Assembly (NCBI GenBank): GCA_040285745.1
Contig: JAUFOR010000004.1
Coordinates: 1,178,001 to 1,242,000, forward strand
Length of the DNA stretch: 64,000 bases
From: Barthelona sp. PCE
Lineage: Eukaryota > Metamonada: BaSk clade
Direction: 5' to 3'
Shown in pieces: positions 10,701 to 19,668 of the stretch. Under the pieces are notes generated by a model. The model saw only the letters and a list, made by a program, of their open reading frames with translations. It did not search any database and was not told the origin of the DNA. The stretch's first letter is position 1. Every line of letters starts with the position of its first letter. A program made the position numbers and the translations under genes.

Positions 10701-12539
10701 ACCTACAACAGTCGATTTAGTAAGAGCAAGAGAGCTTAAGTAAACACCAATCACATCTACATTGGATTGCAATACAGAAACAGTAAGAGTTTCATCAGAA
10801 GCTCTTAACTGTAATACAAAACAATCTCGCATTAACACTTCTGTGCCTCTAACTAATGGGGGTTGATTGGATTCTCTTATAAACAACATTCTATTAATCC
10901 TTGTTAAGAACATATGATTAAATAAGCCCGGATTGACGAAAAATACATCTGATTCATTGATAAAAGTAACATTTTCACAAGCTAAAACCACTTTTTCAGA
11001 AAATTCAATCATTTCGCTTTGTAAAGGATCCCTTATACGGTAAAGTGCAGGTAATGATAATTGATCAGTTGAGTTCAAAGCAAAAATTACATTTAGTAAT
11101 TGTGTGTTATCAATATCTTTACCACTGAACAAAGTAAAGTCATTATACAGCTGCGAACCATATTGGACAACCTTTGTTGGGTATGAAGAAGATAAAAAGA
11201 TTGAAGTTGATGAAATTTGGACTGTACACTCGTGTGAAGGAGTATAAATAGACTCAGAAAGATTATATAATGAAGATTCGTGTACTACCATCGCTGAATG
11301 AACAATTAACCTTGAGCCAGCTTCGAAATGAACTTTCGAAACAAGAATACTATTAAACTCCACTTCTCCTTTAACACTAAGAATTTCAGTCTGAACAATA
11401 TTTATCTCTTTTCCCGCAACTACAACCATTGAAAATGATGCAAATGATGAATTAATGAATTTAATACCAGGAGAATATGACTGTTGTAAATTCATTACAT
11501 CCTTATTAATTCTAAAATACTGAACTACATTCACACCGCTACCAATAACAGTGATAAAGCTGTCAATGATGGAAAGTTTACCTTTCAAATTAGTTAATAA
11601 GATAACAATATTTGAAGAAGAAGAAACAAAATAATATGATAATCCTGTACTTGAACCATATAGATCATCTACTAAATGTATTTTGCAACTATCGATGTTT
11701 GTAAAATAGATACTTGCATCTTTCTGTTTACCAACGAAATTTATAGATGATATTTGTACGTTATTAATAGAAATATGATCTATTTCGACGGTAATAACTG
11801 CAGTTTTAACTATACCATACATCAAATAACCATTTCCTCTGAAATTCAATTCAGTTATATTGAATAGATGAGTTGATGTTCCAAATAATCTCAAATTATT
11901 CAAATGTATTTTTCGAATAGTTTGTGTTGAATTATTAACAATAACATTATCTTTGTCTACTATCAAACTATAACCATTGCCTTGATCTTCCACTGTCATA
12001 TTCCTTATTTTTGAATTATAATCATATATAATTGTAGATGTTCCCAAATAATTGTTAAGCGTTATCTTTGGTGATTGATATTCATCAATATCTTCTGAAG
12101 TCATATGCTGGTTCAAAAATCCATCACAATCAACTATGTGAACACTATTCGCAAGTATACTAAATCTTGAAAAATTTATGTTACGAACAGTAATTTTTGA
12201 ACTTGAAGGTTGTTCAGTTAATGTGATATCTATTGAGTTTTCCATCAATGGATCAACATTATCCATTATCAAACCACTAATTGTGAACTCAGAAGTGTTC
12301 AAAAAGATCTCTGTTTGTTCAAAATGAAATACATCTGAACAAAAATATGCTGTACCATCATAACAATCCATAACATTACACTTATTGGAAACCTCAACTA
12401 ATGAAGCAACGTTAATGCATTCAGAAACAGGACAAGTACATTGTTTGTCCGATTCATTAATAACAAGAAAAGCTACAGAAGATTGCCCTGTACAAACTAC
12501 TAAAAAGAAAAGTAAGGTGAACAACAGATTCAATGTCAT
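7791..12539 (-). CDS. Giant surface protein: signal peptide, beta-rich ectodomain, Cys-rich module, ~9 TM helices (paralog B)
   Basis: 1582 aa, upstream tandem paralog of 3014-7735 with the same domain order. The signal peptide is MTLNLLFTLLFFLVVCTGQS. A beta-strand-rich, N-glycosylation-rich ectodomain reaches ~1080. The Cys-rich module (CDAGFYYSTHAVCSPC, YSGTTCEEV, GYSGSFCSEC, GSCARCPSF) lines up with paralog A, as do DDYSGTTC/SNYSGSTC, HYVEGSTFLLSSKLTVY/RYVEGSQFMLSEKHTVY and SVGYRDDYLSLP/SAGYREDFLYIP. Similarity is highest in the Cys-rich and membrane parts and low in the ectodomain, suggesting the outer face diverges faster. About nine membrane helices end in a basic tail. TTTCTCAACC lies ~15 bases upstream of the ATG. 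Function unknown; receptor, sensor or adhesin are all possible. Confidence 0.75.
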   Translation of the reverse strand: MTLNLLFTLLFFLVVCTGQSSVAFLVINESDKQCTCPVSECINVASLVEVSNKCNVMDCYDGTAYFCSDVFHFEQTEIFLNTSEFTISGLIMDNVDPLMENSIDITLTEQPSSSKITVRNINFSRFSILANSVHIVDCDGFLNQHMTSEDIDEYQSPKITLNNYLGTSTIIYDYNSKIRNMTVEDQGNGYSLIVDKDNVIVNNSTQTIRKIHLNNLRLFGTSTHLFNITELNFRGNGYLMYGIVKTAVITVEIDHISINNVQISSINFVGKQKDASIYFTNIDSCKIHLVDDLYGSSTGLSYYFVSSSSNIVILLTNLKGKLSIIDSFITVIGSGVNVVQYFRINKDVMNLQQSYSPGIKFINSSFASFSMVVVAGKEINIVQTEILSVKGEVEFNSILVSKVHFEAGSRLIVHSAMVVHESSLYNLSESIYTPSHECTVQISSTSIFLSSSYPTKVVQYGSQLYNDFTLFSGKDIDNTQLLNVIFALNSTDQLSLPALYRIRDPLQSEMIEFSEKVVLACENVTFINESDVFFVNPGLFNHMFLTRINRMLFIRESNQPPLVRGTEVLMRDCFVLQLRASDETLTVSVLQSNVDVIGVYLSSLALTKSTVVGLDSLYVNNQFSIEDSIIHFSTYDIKIHELQLFYFDLVIKSQFDISNIKLGIGSSITFEGVGIVEKLEMTDIVCEDCVDFGFWKFGEILFCHVNFTSTKLVRLNSYSVIFTESFTSNITLMLQCNYFGLSNSTFLNVEFLDTSVVYIPNMEIFDTKFVKVMFPETCLLHSVNKQLTESSGSFTFDIELTECTGCLLRVIARDVISLSGGIYWCRSFRFVIQDEEDDTITRFVMQNFHIEHNDSIPLFTLRDASMDVFTDVSFKAGENAVLPYIIAMNMHLIKDIPDGEVYFDKDVIFVQSLALDVIDCWNCYVNAHRIHGAIYYTNNLIEPTFFSNPNNVYFRCSIPTDLTLQFDAQVFHVLETLHPPVEGGNIDPEAIFCDRRFSNGYCVDIDILSVEKMDVKQIGLSSSIQLSVDYDFNYFLAHHPQPRMLLNGEISNLICFLDFGVPISLVLLYPFYIGEPMVLITRVCDAGFYYSTHAVCSPCVLGTVQLIDDYSGTTCEEVNDQLYHYVEGSTFLLSSKLTVYINDPIQNQFMLVKCIKNCKEGTFNFKDNDSPNCAYGYSGSFCSECSYSHDAMPLDGSCARCPSFMNTLIYLLLYILVVFLIICFLTWGHLLPWHKLLGHDQSFQEFGAVRLTKTIVSFMFLLVAFIPISLDGEKENSNKFKFEITNEAFWETIQCLLKRMGVPVEGAPRPIGLLCYFTFIAIVLIMLSYLKYRAKSQHTKDILLSICAAISSLTAPHILTDAVLLLCPISFDEELKHNMEGFSSFRPLLSPHFEITSYSDLFPYHLASCAGLVLGVFMVRIMMKESKIDHSFISVGYRDDYLSLPIIITMMRAVMNILYMLTARYPILLFGFGIILLFIYFRIQPMIFEFLNNLFGATIMIILILLQFLVFYLGENISVLAVLFFFSFPGLMIFIMVKKNRSSDFNVNRSMFNSNTPFLIKSKSSSQLYHKKADRRMFDMFD

Positions 12540-12604
12540 TCCAAAAAGTGAAGCAAGGTTGAGAAAGCAAAAACAGTTTTGTTTCTCCTTATATTACCTT
12601 TTCA
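12540..12604. promoter_or_regulatory. Bidirectional promoter between paralog B and APC8-like gene
   Basis: Only 65 bp separate two divergent ATGs. Each side carries a pyrimidine-rich initiator-like motif: TTTCTCAACCTT on the minus strand (12555-12566) and TTTCTCCTT on the plus strand (12582-12590), followed by ACCTTTTCA next to the plus-strand ATG. Nothing else fits in the gap, so both transcripts must start here. Confidence 0.5.
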
Positions 12605-14140
12605 ATGAATGGGATGGACGATAACATGCGGGGAGTCGGTCTCATGTTCAGGAATCTAGGGCTTTTTGAAGATTGTGTTGAAATTTCACAATTTTCTTGC
12701 AATAATATTGAGTTGGGCAATGAAGAAGAAATTCCAAAGATGTGTGACATGTGTTCTGCGGGGTTGGTACACTTTTGTATTGATCAATACAAGCTAGTGT
12801 TTGAGAATCTTGATGAGTCAGAATGTACGTATTGTTCTTTTTTATACATATATTCTTTTTTCAAATGGTTATGTAATCAGATAAGGCATAGGTTTTCCTC
12901 ATATGAAACGTTGGATGATATTCTTACACAGAATGTAATGGATAGTACTCTGTATTCTCATCATAATTTAATTATATCACATTGTCAAAGTATACTCACA
13001 CATTGTAACCCCAAACATGCCTTTCTGTTTCATTGGTTAATTGGAGAAACATTTTTACTATCCAATCGAAACGATGAAGCTTATAATGCTTTTTGGATTT
13101 CTTTTAAATTATTTCCTTTCTTTCCTTCATGTATTCGATCCCTAATATCGACACTACCTCTAATATCTAAATCTAATTTATTAAACGATTTTAATTGCTT
13201 CGTAATTGATTTTGTTAAACATGATCTTCAACAAACACAATGTAACATATTTAATTCTTATTCAAAACAATTTCAAATTGAGTTATTGGTACAATATTTT
13301 GACTTTCATAATGATAGCAAAAATGTAATCAAGTTTTTTTCTGCCTTTTCTTCTGCTGATGAGCTGAATAAGTTAAGAGTAACAGATTTATACTCAAACC
13401 ACCTGTTTTTGTTGGATAACGAGTCAAAACTAAGTCAAATAGTTAGTAATATTGATGTTGAAAGTTACAATACACTTATTGCTGAAGCTAATTATTTTTC
13501 GTTAAAAAATGATCGGAAAAAATCAATTCATGCTTTAACAAAGGCTATTAAGATGCAAAGTTGGCGTAATCATAGTTTTATTCTTTTAGCTCAAGAACTG
13601 ATTGAAGATTTCGTTTCGAAATATAGTGAATTAGCTTATAAAAGTAGTTTAAGGCGCAACAAACATTGTTACAAGTCTTATTTTGGCCTGGGGAGATTGT
13701 TCAATACAATTGGTCTGTTAAGTAATGCAGTGTACTATTATCAAAAAGCAATCTCGATTAATAGTAATATTACAGTCCTATGGAGTAATTTAGCTGCATG
13801 TTTGTTTGATAATAACAACATGGATCAGTGTGTTTTGGTTTATAGACGTTATTTCAAGATGCTTGATAAAGAAAACTTAGAGCCTAGCATTAAGCATATG
13901 GTTAAATATGGTGAAGCTTGTGATTTAACTGGGGAATTTCAGGAAGCACGTGGGGTGTACTCGAAGCTCATTAGTGATAATTTCCCTCTTGATATGTCCA
14001 GTGATACTGTTAAAGATGATGTATTACATTTAAAACAAGCAGCACTTTATTTAAAACAATACTGTATTGAGAATGATGTTTCTTCCAAGCTCCAAGAGAA
14101 GTTTGATGTTACCTTTGAATATTTAGCTGCTTTGTTCTGA
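12605..14140 (+). CDS. CDC23: Anaphase-promoting complex subunit 8 (CDC23)-like TPR protein
   Basis: 511 aa. The central and C-terminal parts are TPR repeats and carry the recognisable APC8/CDC23 run: TDLYSNHLFLLDNESKLSQ, ANYFSLKNDRKKSIHALTKA, then SYFGLGRLFNTIGLLSNAVY and YYQKAISINSNITVLWSNLA. In animals and yeasts the matching run reads L-D-x-Y-S-N-x-L-(Y/F) followed by N-Y-Y-S-L-x-x-x-H-x-K-A. APC8 is a scaffold TPR subunit of the APC/C ubiquitin ligase that drives exit from mitosis. The N-terminal ~150 residues are weakly conserved and Cys-rich. Length is close to the family norm (~550-600). Start chosen for the upstream TTTCTCC...CCTTTTCA. CDC16 or CDC27 are less likely because of the D-x-Y-S-N-x-L motif. 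Confidence 0.75.
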   Translation: MNGMDDNMRGVGLMFRNLGLFEDCVEISQFSCNNIELGNEEEIPKMCDMCSAGLVHFCIDQYKLVFENLDESECTYCSFLYIYSFFKWLCNQIRHRFSSYETLDDILTQNVMDSTLYSHHNLIISHCQSILTHCNPKHAFLFHWLIGETFLLSNRNDEAYNAFWISFKLFPFFPSCIRSLISTLPLISKSNLLNDFNCFVIDFVKHDLQQTQCNIFNSYSKQFQIELLVQYFDFHNDSKNVIKFFSAFSSADELNKLRVTDLYSNHLFLLDNESKLSQIVSNIDVESYNTLIAEANYFSLKNDRKKSIHALTKAIKMQSWRNHSFILLAQELIEDFVSKYSELAYKSSLRRNKHCYKSYFGLGRLFNTIGLLSNAVYYYQKAISINSNITVLWSNLAACLFDNNNMDQCVLVYRRYFKMLDKENLEPSIKHMVKYGEACDLTGEFQEARGVYSKLISDNFPLDMSSDTVKDDVLHLKQAALYLKQYCIENDVSSKLQEKFDVTFEYLAALF

Positions 14141-14334
14141 TAGTAAACGTTGAATTTTTTTTTTTTGTTAATGGTACTTGTTTAAGGGAAATATGGATTA
14201 TATAAGGATGCTAATATGGCTAGTAGGGATGTTTAGATACCAAAGATAACCGCTAATACCGTTCTTATGAAGAATTATTTTTTGGGTGTAAATCACTTTC
14301 TCCCCCATTTCTCATTTTACAATGATTTAAATCA

Positions 14335-17300
14335 ATGCCGAAATTATCAGAAGTAGATGCGCATCCCCTCTTGGCCAAGATCGTGGCAGCAAAGTCCTTT
14401 CAGAAGAATTTTGGAATTCTGAAGAAACCAGCCGAAGAGGAAACAAGTGTAGTCAAAGAAGAGCTGTTTACAGTCTCAGGGGTGCACAATTTGACAGAAA
14501 ATGAAGCCAGTGCAGCAAAACGAGCGTTGTTATATGCTCAAACTATCTCAAATCGATCTGATGAACAGCAATTAACTGTGGACCTTGTATCATCCCGTCT
14601 AAAATGGATATCTCAATTCTTCACTTTCGTTATTGAATATCTATTGTTTTTCTTTCAGCTTTTAGGTTTTTTATACCCATTTTATCGATATTGGAACGTT
14701 CCTTATCTATATTGGAACATAGGCAAGATGTTTGCAGTCCTGAACTTTGATTTTTTATGTTTTGGAACCCTATCAGAACCACGAGCTGCAAGTTCAATTA
14801 ATGTGATTGTATTTACAATTCTAATAATTGTATCTGTTTGGTCTATACAACGATTCAGATCTATACCAAAGACAAAACCTACATCATTAGCACCAATGTT
14901 ATATTTTAAGATTGTTAAATTTTTAGTTCTTCCTGTATGTTATCATATTGGTAGAACCATACAATTTCACACGATTCTCGGATACGCATTAGGTGGTAGT
15001 TACTTGCTTATCATCTTATATGTTGTTATACAACATTTAGTAGCAAAGCCAGTGTTTACCGATACGCTGAACCATGAAGCTTGGCTTTTAGGTATGGAAT
15101 GCGCATATGCAACTGAGTTGGATCCCACATATTTCAACACTCGTGTATTTTGTATGAGCCCATACACTTATCATGGAAGAAATTTTTGGTTTTTTGATTT
15201 ACTGAATCGTACTCTAATTATTGTATGCTTCTTTTATCCTGATTCAGTACTCAGTTTCGTACCTTTCCTATCTTCATTAACAGTCTCATCCTTATATTTA
15301 ATTAGACAACCGCTTCGTAGCATGGCTGCTAATACTTTTATGTTGGTTACCACAGTTGCTCTTTTATGTATCTTTGGTTTATATGCTGCTGCAGTATCGG
15401 GAGTTGTGAGTGTTTTGTTGCTAGCCCCTGTATTAACCTCGTTCATGTGGCTTTTTATATTAGTCGTTTTAATGATTGCAGTTATTTGTGCGATATTAAC
15501 AATTGTACCAATCATGCGTCCAAAAACTATACCTAGCATCAAGTCATTGCAACGTCACCCTCATGTTTTGAAACGTACAATGAAGCTAGCTCTGTTGAGA
15601 TTAGGTTTAACGCGCTTGGTCTCAGAGACAGCCTTTGCTCCTTTTGGGTTAATGAAGAAGACATTGATGGCTATTGATGGTCTATATCAAAAAGCTTTTG
15701 ATTTTAGGTCACCTCTGGCACTTCCATTACGTGAAGCAACTTTTTCCATTCTTTCATTACTAAAAACGTGTGAATTCGCTGGAACAGCTGTTAAAGATGT
15801 CATGGAGGACAGCTCTCTGCATCTCCCAGGTGGAAACGAACGTATCATTGTCCATCCCGAGTTCAAACCCTCAGTTTTCGAAATGTTTGATCGTGATTTG
15901 AGAGTTATGTTCATTGCGTTAAGATTTGTTGCAATGATCACAGAGGGCCGGACATTCTTGCCCTGGTACGAATCAGATTCAGAGGACGTTGATGATTCAG
16001 ATGATATACCGGAGGAATTACATCTCTCCCGTTTGAAGGAGAATTCTTATATCACAGAGAACCCCAAGACCATTATTGAGAGAGCACTAGAAAAGCAACC
16101 TGAACTCATGATCACATTGGAAGAAATTGCCGATCTGTTAGGCACAGGCTCTGGTTCTACACCTAACACCAGTCGTAGAGATCGCTTAGAAGGAATTATC
16201 CAGTACAAAGAGCAGTCTCTCATGCCAGGTTGGGTTCCTCAGTTGGTTATCAACGAAGGCCCTGTTGTAGAATTGAAGTTACCTGAACTATCTGAAGAAT
16301 GGTGGCAAAAACGTGATGAACTACGGTTATTGGAGCCTGATATGGGACCAAGAATGCAGCGTCAAATTCAATTCACATCAATTGGTTCTTCCTCTCGTAT
16401 TCAACGTACATTAAGCAGTAATCAATTCAGCCCCAGATCAATGAGTAATCACTTAAGTCCACGGAAATATGACAGGGCAATGATTGAAGCTGCTCTCCAA
16501 ACTGATGTTGATACTGATGATGAAGAATATATTGCCATTCCACCACTTTCTGTTGTTAAAGATAGTGATGCAAGTGTGAATGCTGTATTTTCACCCGTGA
16601 TCGACAAAAATAAGCGAGGAAAACTGCCTACTCCTAATATTTTGACACCAGCTCTCAGCAATGTTGTGAATAGCTTCAACGATAGTGCAAGAAGAAAGAT
16701 TTTAGCATTCAGCCCAATGTCACCAATACCCGATAATGATGGACCTTTTGAACAAGGAGCTAGTAAGTTGGGAAGTAATCTTTTCTCTAATGCAAATCAA
16801 GAGAATGAAGTTGATCTGGAGAAGTTTTACAAATCAACAGAGGATCTTCATACTTTTGAGAATATTTCTAGCGATGAAAGTATTGTTCCGTTGGAGGCTT
16901 CAGGAGTCCCAGAACAGGATGATAGTGTACCAATTCGAAATGTACCTGCAAAGAACACTGAATCTATGAGAGTTTTAAGTGAGTTAGGTATAGAACTGTC
17001 ACCGCGTCATAATACTAGAATGAGTGTCCGCCCACATTCTGATGCCGTTGATCCGCTTGAATCAACACAATTGATGTCCTCAAATTATGCTAAACAGAGA
17101 TTGCGAACAAATAGTGAGGCACAAGGTCAACTTTCACGTAATGCATTTGTGATGAGAGATCAGATCATGGAGGCGTTGAATGGCTTCTATACTAAACCTA
17201 GTGCTGCCAGAAAAGGTAAAATCATTAGAATGGGTGAAGAATGGATTCCAGTGTTGGAGCGTTGGGAAGCAGATTTTTTGAAGAAAACTGGAGATATGCC

Positions 17301-17484
17301 CAAGTATGAGGATATTCAAGCCATTGAACCTTGGATTTCAAGCTTTTTCGATGTTTTAAGTTTTATTAAAAGTGAAAAAATTAATGACGCACCTATTTCA
17401 TTTAATTCCATCCCTGTATTGATGCGCGCACATTGTAGAACACTGGCTACTGAGAGTGGTAGACTTGCAATCATTGATCAATAA
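14335..17484 (+). CDS. Multi-pass membrane protein with TRP-like helices and long disordered cytoplasmic tail
   Basis: 1049 aa. Residues ~90-400 hold about nine hydrophobic helices (e.g. FFTFVIEYLLFFFQLLGFLY, VIVFTILIIVSVWSIQ, YALGGSYLLIILYVVIQHL). The segment YHGRNFWFFDLLNRTLIIV followed by YLIRQPLRSMAAN resembles the conserved interhelical motif of protist TRP-like/PMP-type membrane regions, and the same zone in the two giant proteins upstream (GYREDFLYIP). From ~540 the tail is acidic and low complexity, rich in S/T-P sites (FSPRSMSNHLSPRK, LAFSPMSPIP), suggesting phospho-regulation. The last ~120 residues look folded again. There is no signal peptide or large ectodomain, unlike the giants. 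Two pyrimidine tracts (TTTCTCCCCC, TTTCTCATTT) lie upstream. Function not recognised; channel or receptor are possible. Confidence 0.6.
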   Translation: MPKLSEVDAHPLLAKIVAAKSFQKNFGILKKPAEEETSVVKEELFTVSGVHNLTENEASAAKRALLYAQTISNRSDEQQLTVDLVSSRLKWISQFFTFVIEYLLFFFQLLGFLYPFYRYWNVPYLYWNIGKMFAVLNFDFLCFGTLSEPRAASSINVIVFTILIIVSVWSIQRFRSIPKTKPTSLAPMLYFKIVKFLVLPVCYHIGRTIQFHTILGYALGGSYLLIILYVVIQHLVAKPVFTDTLNHEAWLLGMECAYATELDPTYFNTRVFCMSPYTYHGRNFWFFDLLNRTLIIVCFFYPDSVLSFVPFLSSLTVSSLYLIRQPLRSMAANTFMLVTTVALLCIFGLYAAAVSGVVSVLLLAPVLTSFMWLFILVVLMIAVICAILTIVPIMRPKTIPSIKSLQRHPHVLKRTMKLALLRLGLTRLVSETAFAPFGLMKKTLMAIDGLYQKAFDFRSPLALPLREATFSILSLLKTCEFAGTAVKDVMEDSSLHLPGGNERIIVHPEFKPSVFEMFDRDLRVMFIALRFVAMITEGRTFLPWYESDSEDVDDSDDIPEELHLSRLKENSYITENPKTIIERALEKQPELMITLEEIADLLGTGSGSTPNTSRRDRLEGIIQYKEQSLMPGWVPQLVINEGPVVELKLPELSEEWWQKRDELRLLEPDMGPRMQRQIQFTSIGSSSRIQRTLSSNQFSPRSMSNHLSPRKYDRAMIEAALQTDVDTDDEEYIAIPPLSVVKDSDASVNAVFSPVIDKNKRGKLPTPNILTPALSNVVNSFNDSARRKILAFSPMSPIPDNDGPFEQGASKLGSNLFSNANQENEVDLEKFYKSTEDLHTFENISSDESIVPLEASGVPEQDDSVPIRNVPAKNTESMRVLSELGIELSPRHNTRMSVRPHSDAVDPLESTQLMSSNYAKQRLRTNSEAQGQLSRNAFVMRDQIMEALNGFYTKPSAARKGKIIRMGEEWIPVLERWEADFLKKTGDMPKYEDIQAIEPWISSFFDVLSFIKSEKINDAPISFNSIPVLMRAHCRTLATESGRLAIIDQ

Positions 17485-17653
17485 ATACATCAAATTTTTT
17501 TTCCTGTCATATACCACTTATTCATGTATTTACTTACCTTTGCGACTATAACTCGAGAAATCCCCATCGCCAAGCAAATGCTAATACCATAAATGAATGA
17601 AAAGAATACCTGTTTTCGTTTAAACGTTTTCACACCTTTTCAAAAGATTATAT

Positions 17654-18148
17654 ATGTCAAAATCCCCGCTTCCAGCACGCTTCGACACAAATAACCTGGA
17701 AGAAGATTCATTCTTCAATCCAAAAAATGAAATTGAATTTACTACAGGAAAACACCGTTTATCAACAACACAATCTGAGTTAATGCGTAAAAAGCAGAAA
17801 ACTGAGGTAAAGAAAGATAAGAATATTATAGATTTGAAAAGCATATTAAACACTAGAATTTCTACAGAAATACGAACAAGCACACTAAAAAAAGTTAAAA
17901 ACTATGGCAATCAGAACAGTTTAAAGGTTTGTGACAGTCCAGTTTTGCAAGAACTAAAGCATATGTCACAAGAACTAAAAAAAGATCATGAAAGACTCAC
18001 AAATACTGAACAAACTGAAAAATTATTACAAGAACAATGTTTAAACCTTGAAAAGGAACTGGTTCATATAAAAAAACTGCTTAAGGAATTGAAAAGAAAA
18101 CACAGTTCTGTGCAAATTATCAGTTTTGACGAATTTCTGGAAGACTAG
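17654..18148 (+). CDS. Hypothetical basic coiled-coil protein (164 aa)
   Basis: The N-terminal half is charged and probably disordered, with a basic patch (MRKKQKTEVKKDKN). Residues ~95-150 form a heptad-patterned coiled coil (ELKHMSQELKKDHERL, LLQEQCLNLEKELVHIKKLL). An acidic-hydrophobic end (IISFDEFLED) closes the protein. TTTTCACACC lies ~30 bases before the ATG, which supports expression. It is convergent with the coiled-coil gene 18178-19356, with only 29 bp between stops. I recognise no family. Confidence 0.6.
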   Translation: MSKSPLPARFDTNNLEEDSFFNPKNEIEFTTGKHRLSTTQSELMRKKQKTEVKKDKNIIDLKSILNTRISTEIRTSTLKKVKNYGNQNSLKVCDSPVLQELKHMSQELKKDHERLTNTEQTEKLLQEQCLNLEKELVHIKKLLKELKRKHSSVQIISFDEFLED

Positions 18149-18177
18149 ACTACATACATAATTATCTTTAAAACATC

Positions 18178-19356
18178 TTAACGACGTCCTTCAACTGTTC
18201 TCAATCTTTTTTCAAATCTTGATATAACACGAACTAATTCACGGATTTGATGATCTTGATTAGTTACTGCTGTATGTAAACCGCTAAGGACTTGTTTAGA
18301 AACATTCTCCAAACTTTCAACCCTGCTCTCAAGACTACTCATACGTACCTCTTGTTTGGTGATCTGTTCCGATGAATACGGAATGGCTAAATCAACACTT
18401 TGAACACTATTGCTTGGAGAAACTGCTTCTGGAGATGGTAAATTTGGAATCTGAATAGTATCTGGCGAAATTTTATCTACCTTAGTTATTAACAATCGTA
18501 AAGCTTCACATGTCATTTTTAATTGTTCATTAACTTTTGTTTTCAATTTTGCCAACTCTTCACCAACACCAACCGGGGAAAGATTAACCTCTTCATGGTG
18601 TGCTAAAGTTTGCAATTTAGTAAGGAACTGTTCATTACGTTCCTTCATCATTGAAACCAAACTATCAGATTCTTTCATGACAACCTCATACTCCCCGGAA
18701 CTAACGACCCGGTTCATACACGAACCCATAACACTCATACCCTGAGCAACACTCTTCATCTCTTCTTCAAGTCTGGCAATACGTTTTTCCATTTCTGGAT
18801 TGGTCTGATTCTCATTATTTAACATCGAATATGCTCCTTCTATTGTGCTGGCAACCGATGCTGACTGCTGAGAGCCATCTTTGTTCATTGATTTAAGACG
18901 GTTTGCCTCCATACGTAATACTATATCGGTATACTTTCGTTTAACATCATCAATGGGTGGTATAACTGTTGATTCAACATATTTCTCAACAGTTCTTAGC
19001 GTCTCAGCCTTTGATGCATCTATAGCTGCCTTTTGGTCTGCCAAATTCTTTAGCAAAGATTGTTTAACAGAATCAAAGTCTGAAACTGCCGCGCGGATCT
19101 CAACAACTTCGTTGCGGATGGAAGAGACAGTGTTTTTAAACTTGGCATGTAGTGCTGTATTCACATTAACTCTCTTTTCTGTTTTTCTCATACGAGTAAC
19201 ATAAACGTTGTGTTCGCTTGAAATTCGCTCTACCTCTGATAAAACTGTCTCGAATTCTTCTGCAATATTGTTTTCTTCAATCGCTGCTTGATGCTGTTGA
19301 GAAAATGGGGGAATTTGGTGCAAAACCTCTATATCAGGTGAATTTGATTCGCTCAT
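18178..19356 (-). CDS. Hypothetical coiled-coil protein (392 aa)
   Basis: The open frame continues upstream to 19434 but begins there with TTG; the first ATG (MSESNSPDIEV) is at 19354-19356 and is the likely start, with pyrimidine tracts 50-75 bases upstream. Predicted long helices: residues ~30-170 (FETVLSEVERISSEHNVYV, NEVVEIRAAVSDFDSVKQ), ~190-300 (MEKRIARLEEEMKSVAQGM), and a C-terminal coiled coil (VRMSSLESRVESLENVSKQV, LVRVISRFEKRLRTVEGRR). A Pro/Ser linker (NLPSPEAVSPSNS) separates the last two. No enzyme motif. Probably a structural or cytoskeletal linker, but no family is recognised. Confidence 0.6.
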   Translation of the reverse strand: MSESNSPDIEVLHQIPPFSQQHQAAIEENNIAEEFETVLSEVERISSEHNVYVTRMRKTEKRVNVNTALHAKFKNTVSSIRNEVVEIRAAVSDFDSVKQSLLKNLADQKAAIDASKAETLRTVEKYVESTVIPPIDDVKRKYTDIVLRMEANRLKSMNKDGSQQSASVASTIEGAYSMLNNENQTNPEMEKRIARLEEEMKSVAQGMSVMGSCMNRVVSSGEYEVVMKESDSLVSMMKERNEQFLTKLQTLAHHEEVNLSPVGVGEELAKLKTKVNEQLKMTCEALRLLITKVDKISPDTIQIPNLPSPEAVSPSNSVQSVDLAIPYSSEQITKQEVRMSSLESRVESLENVSKQVLSGLHTAVTNQDHQIRELVRVISRFEKRLRTVEGRR

Positions 19357-19668
19357 AGTTGTAATACGATTAATGACAAGATTGTACCCAATGAAAGAAG
19401 TGAAAAAGGAAAGGCGATCAAAAGCACTTCTCAATTAAATCTAGAGAAATATTACAATCAACCTGGTCTACTTAGACTCAAATACTCAAAGTACGTATGT
19501 TAAAGCTGATAAAATGAAGCATTAAAGGTGAGAATTCATTGCCTGATAAAGAAAAAATGTCAAACTATTGTTCTACAGATATTAAAACAGCACAAAATCA
19601 TATAAATTATAACTGTTCCTTATCAAACTTAATAATAAACAATTTTATTGCTAATAAAGCGATTAAGA
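19357..19668. other. AT-rich gap between two minus-strand genes
   Basis: This holds the 3' end of the cyclin H gene and the 5' region of the coiled-coil gene. It contains pyrimidine tracts near 19400 on the minus strand (CCTTTCCTTTTTCACTTC) that may be that gene's promoter. A 40-odd-codon plus-strand frame from ~19557 is AT-biased and overlaps the cyclin H end; I do not call it. No RNA gene seen. Confidence 0.4.
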
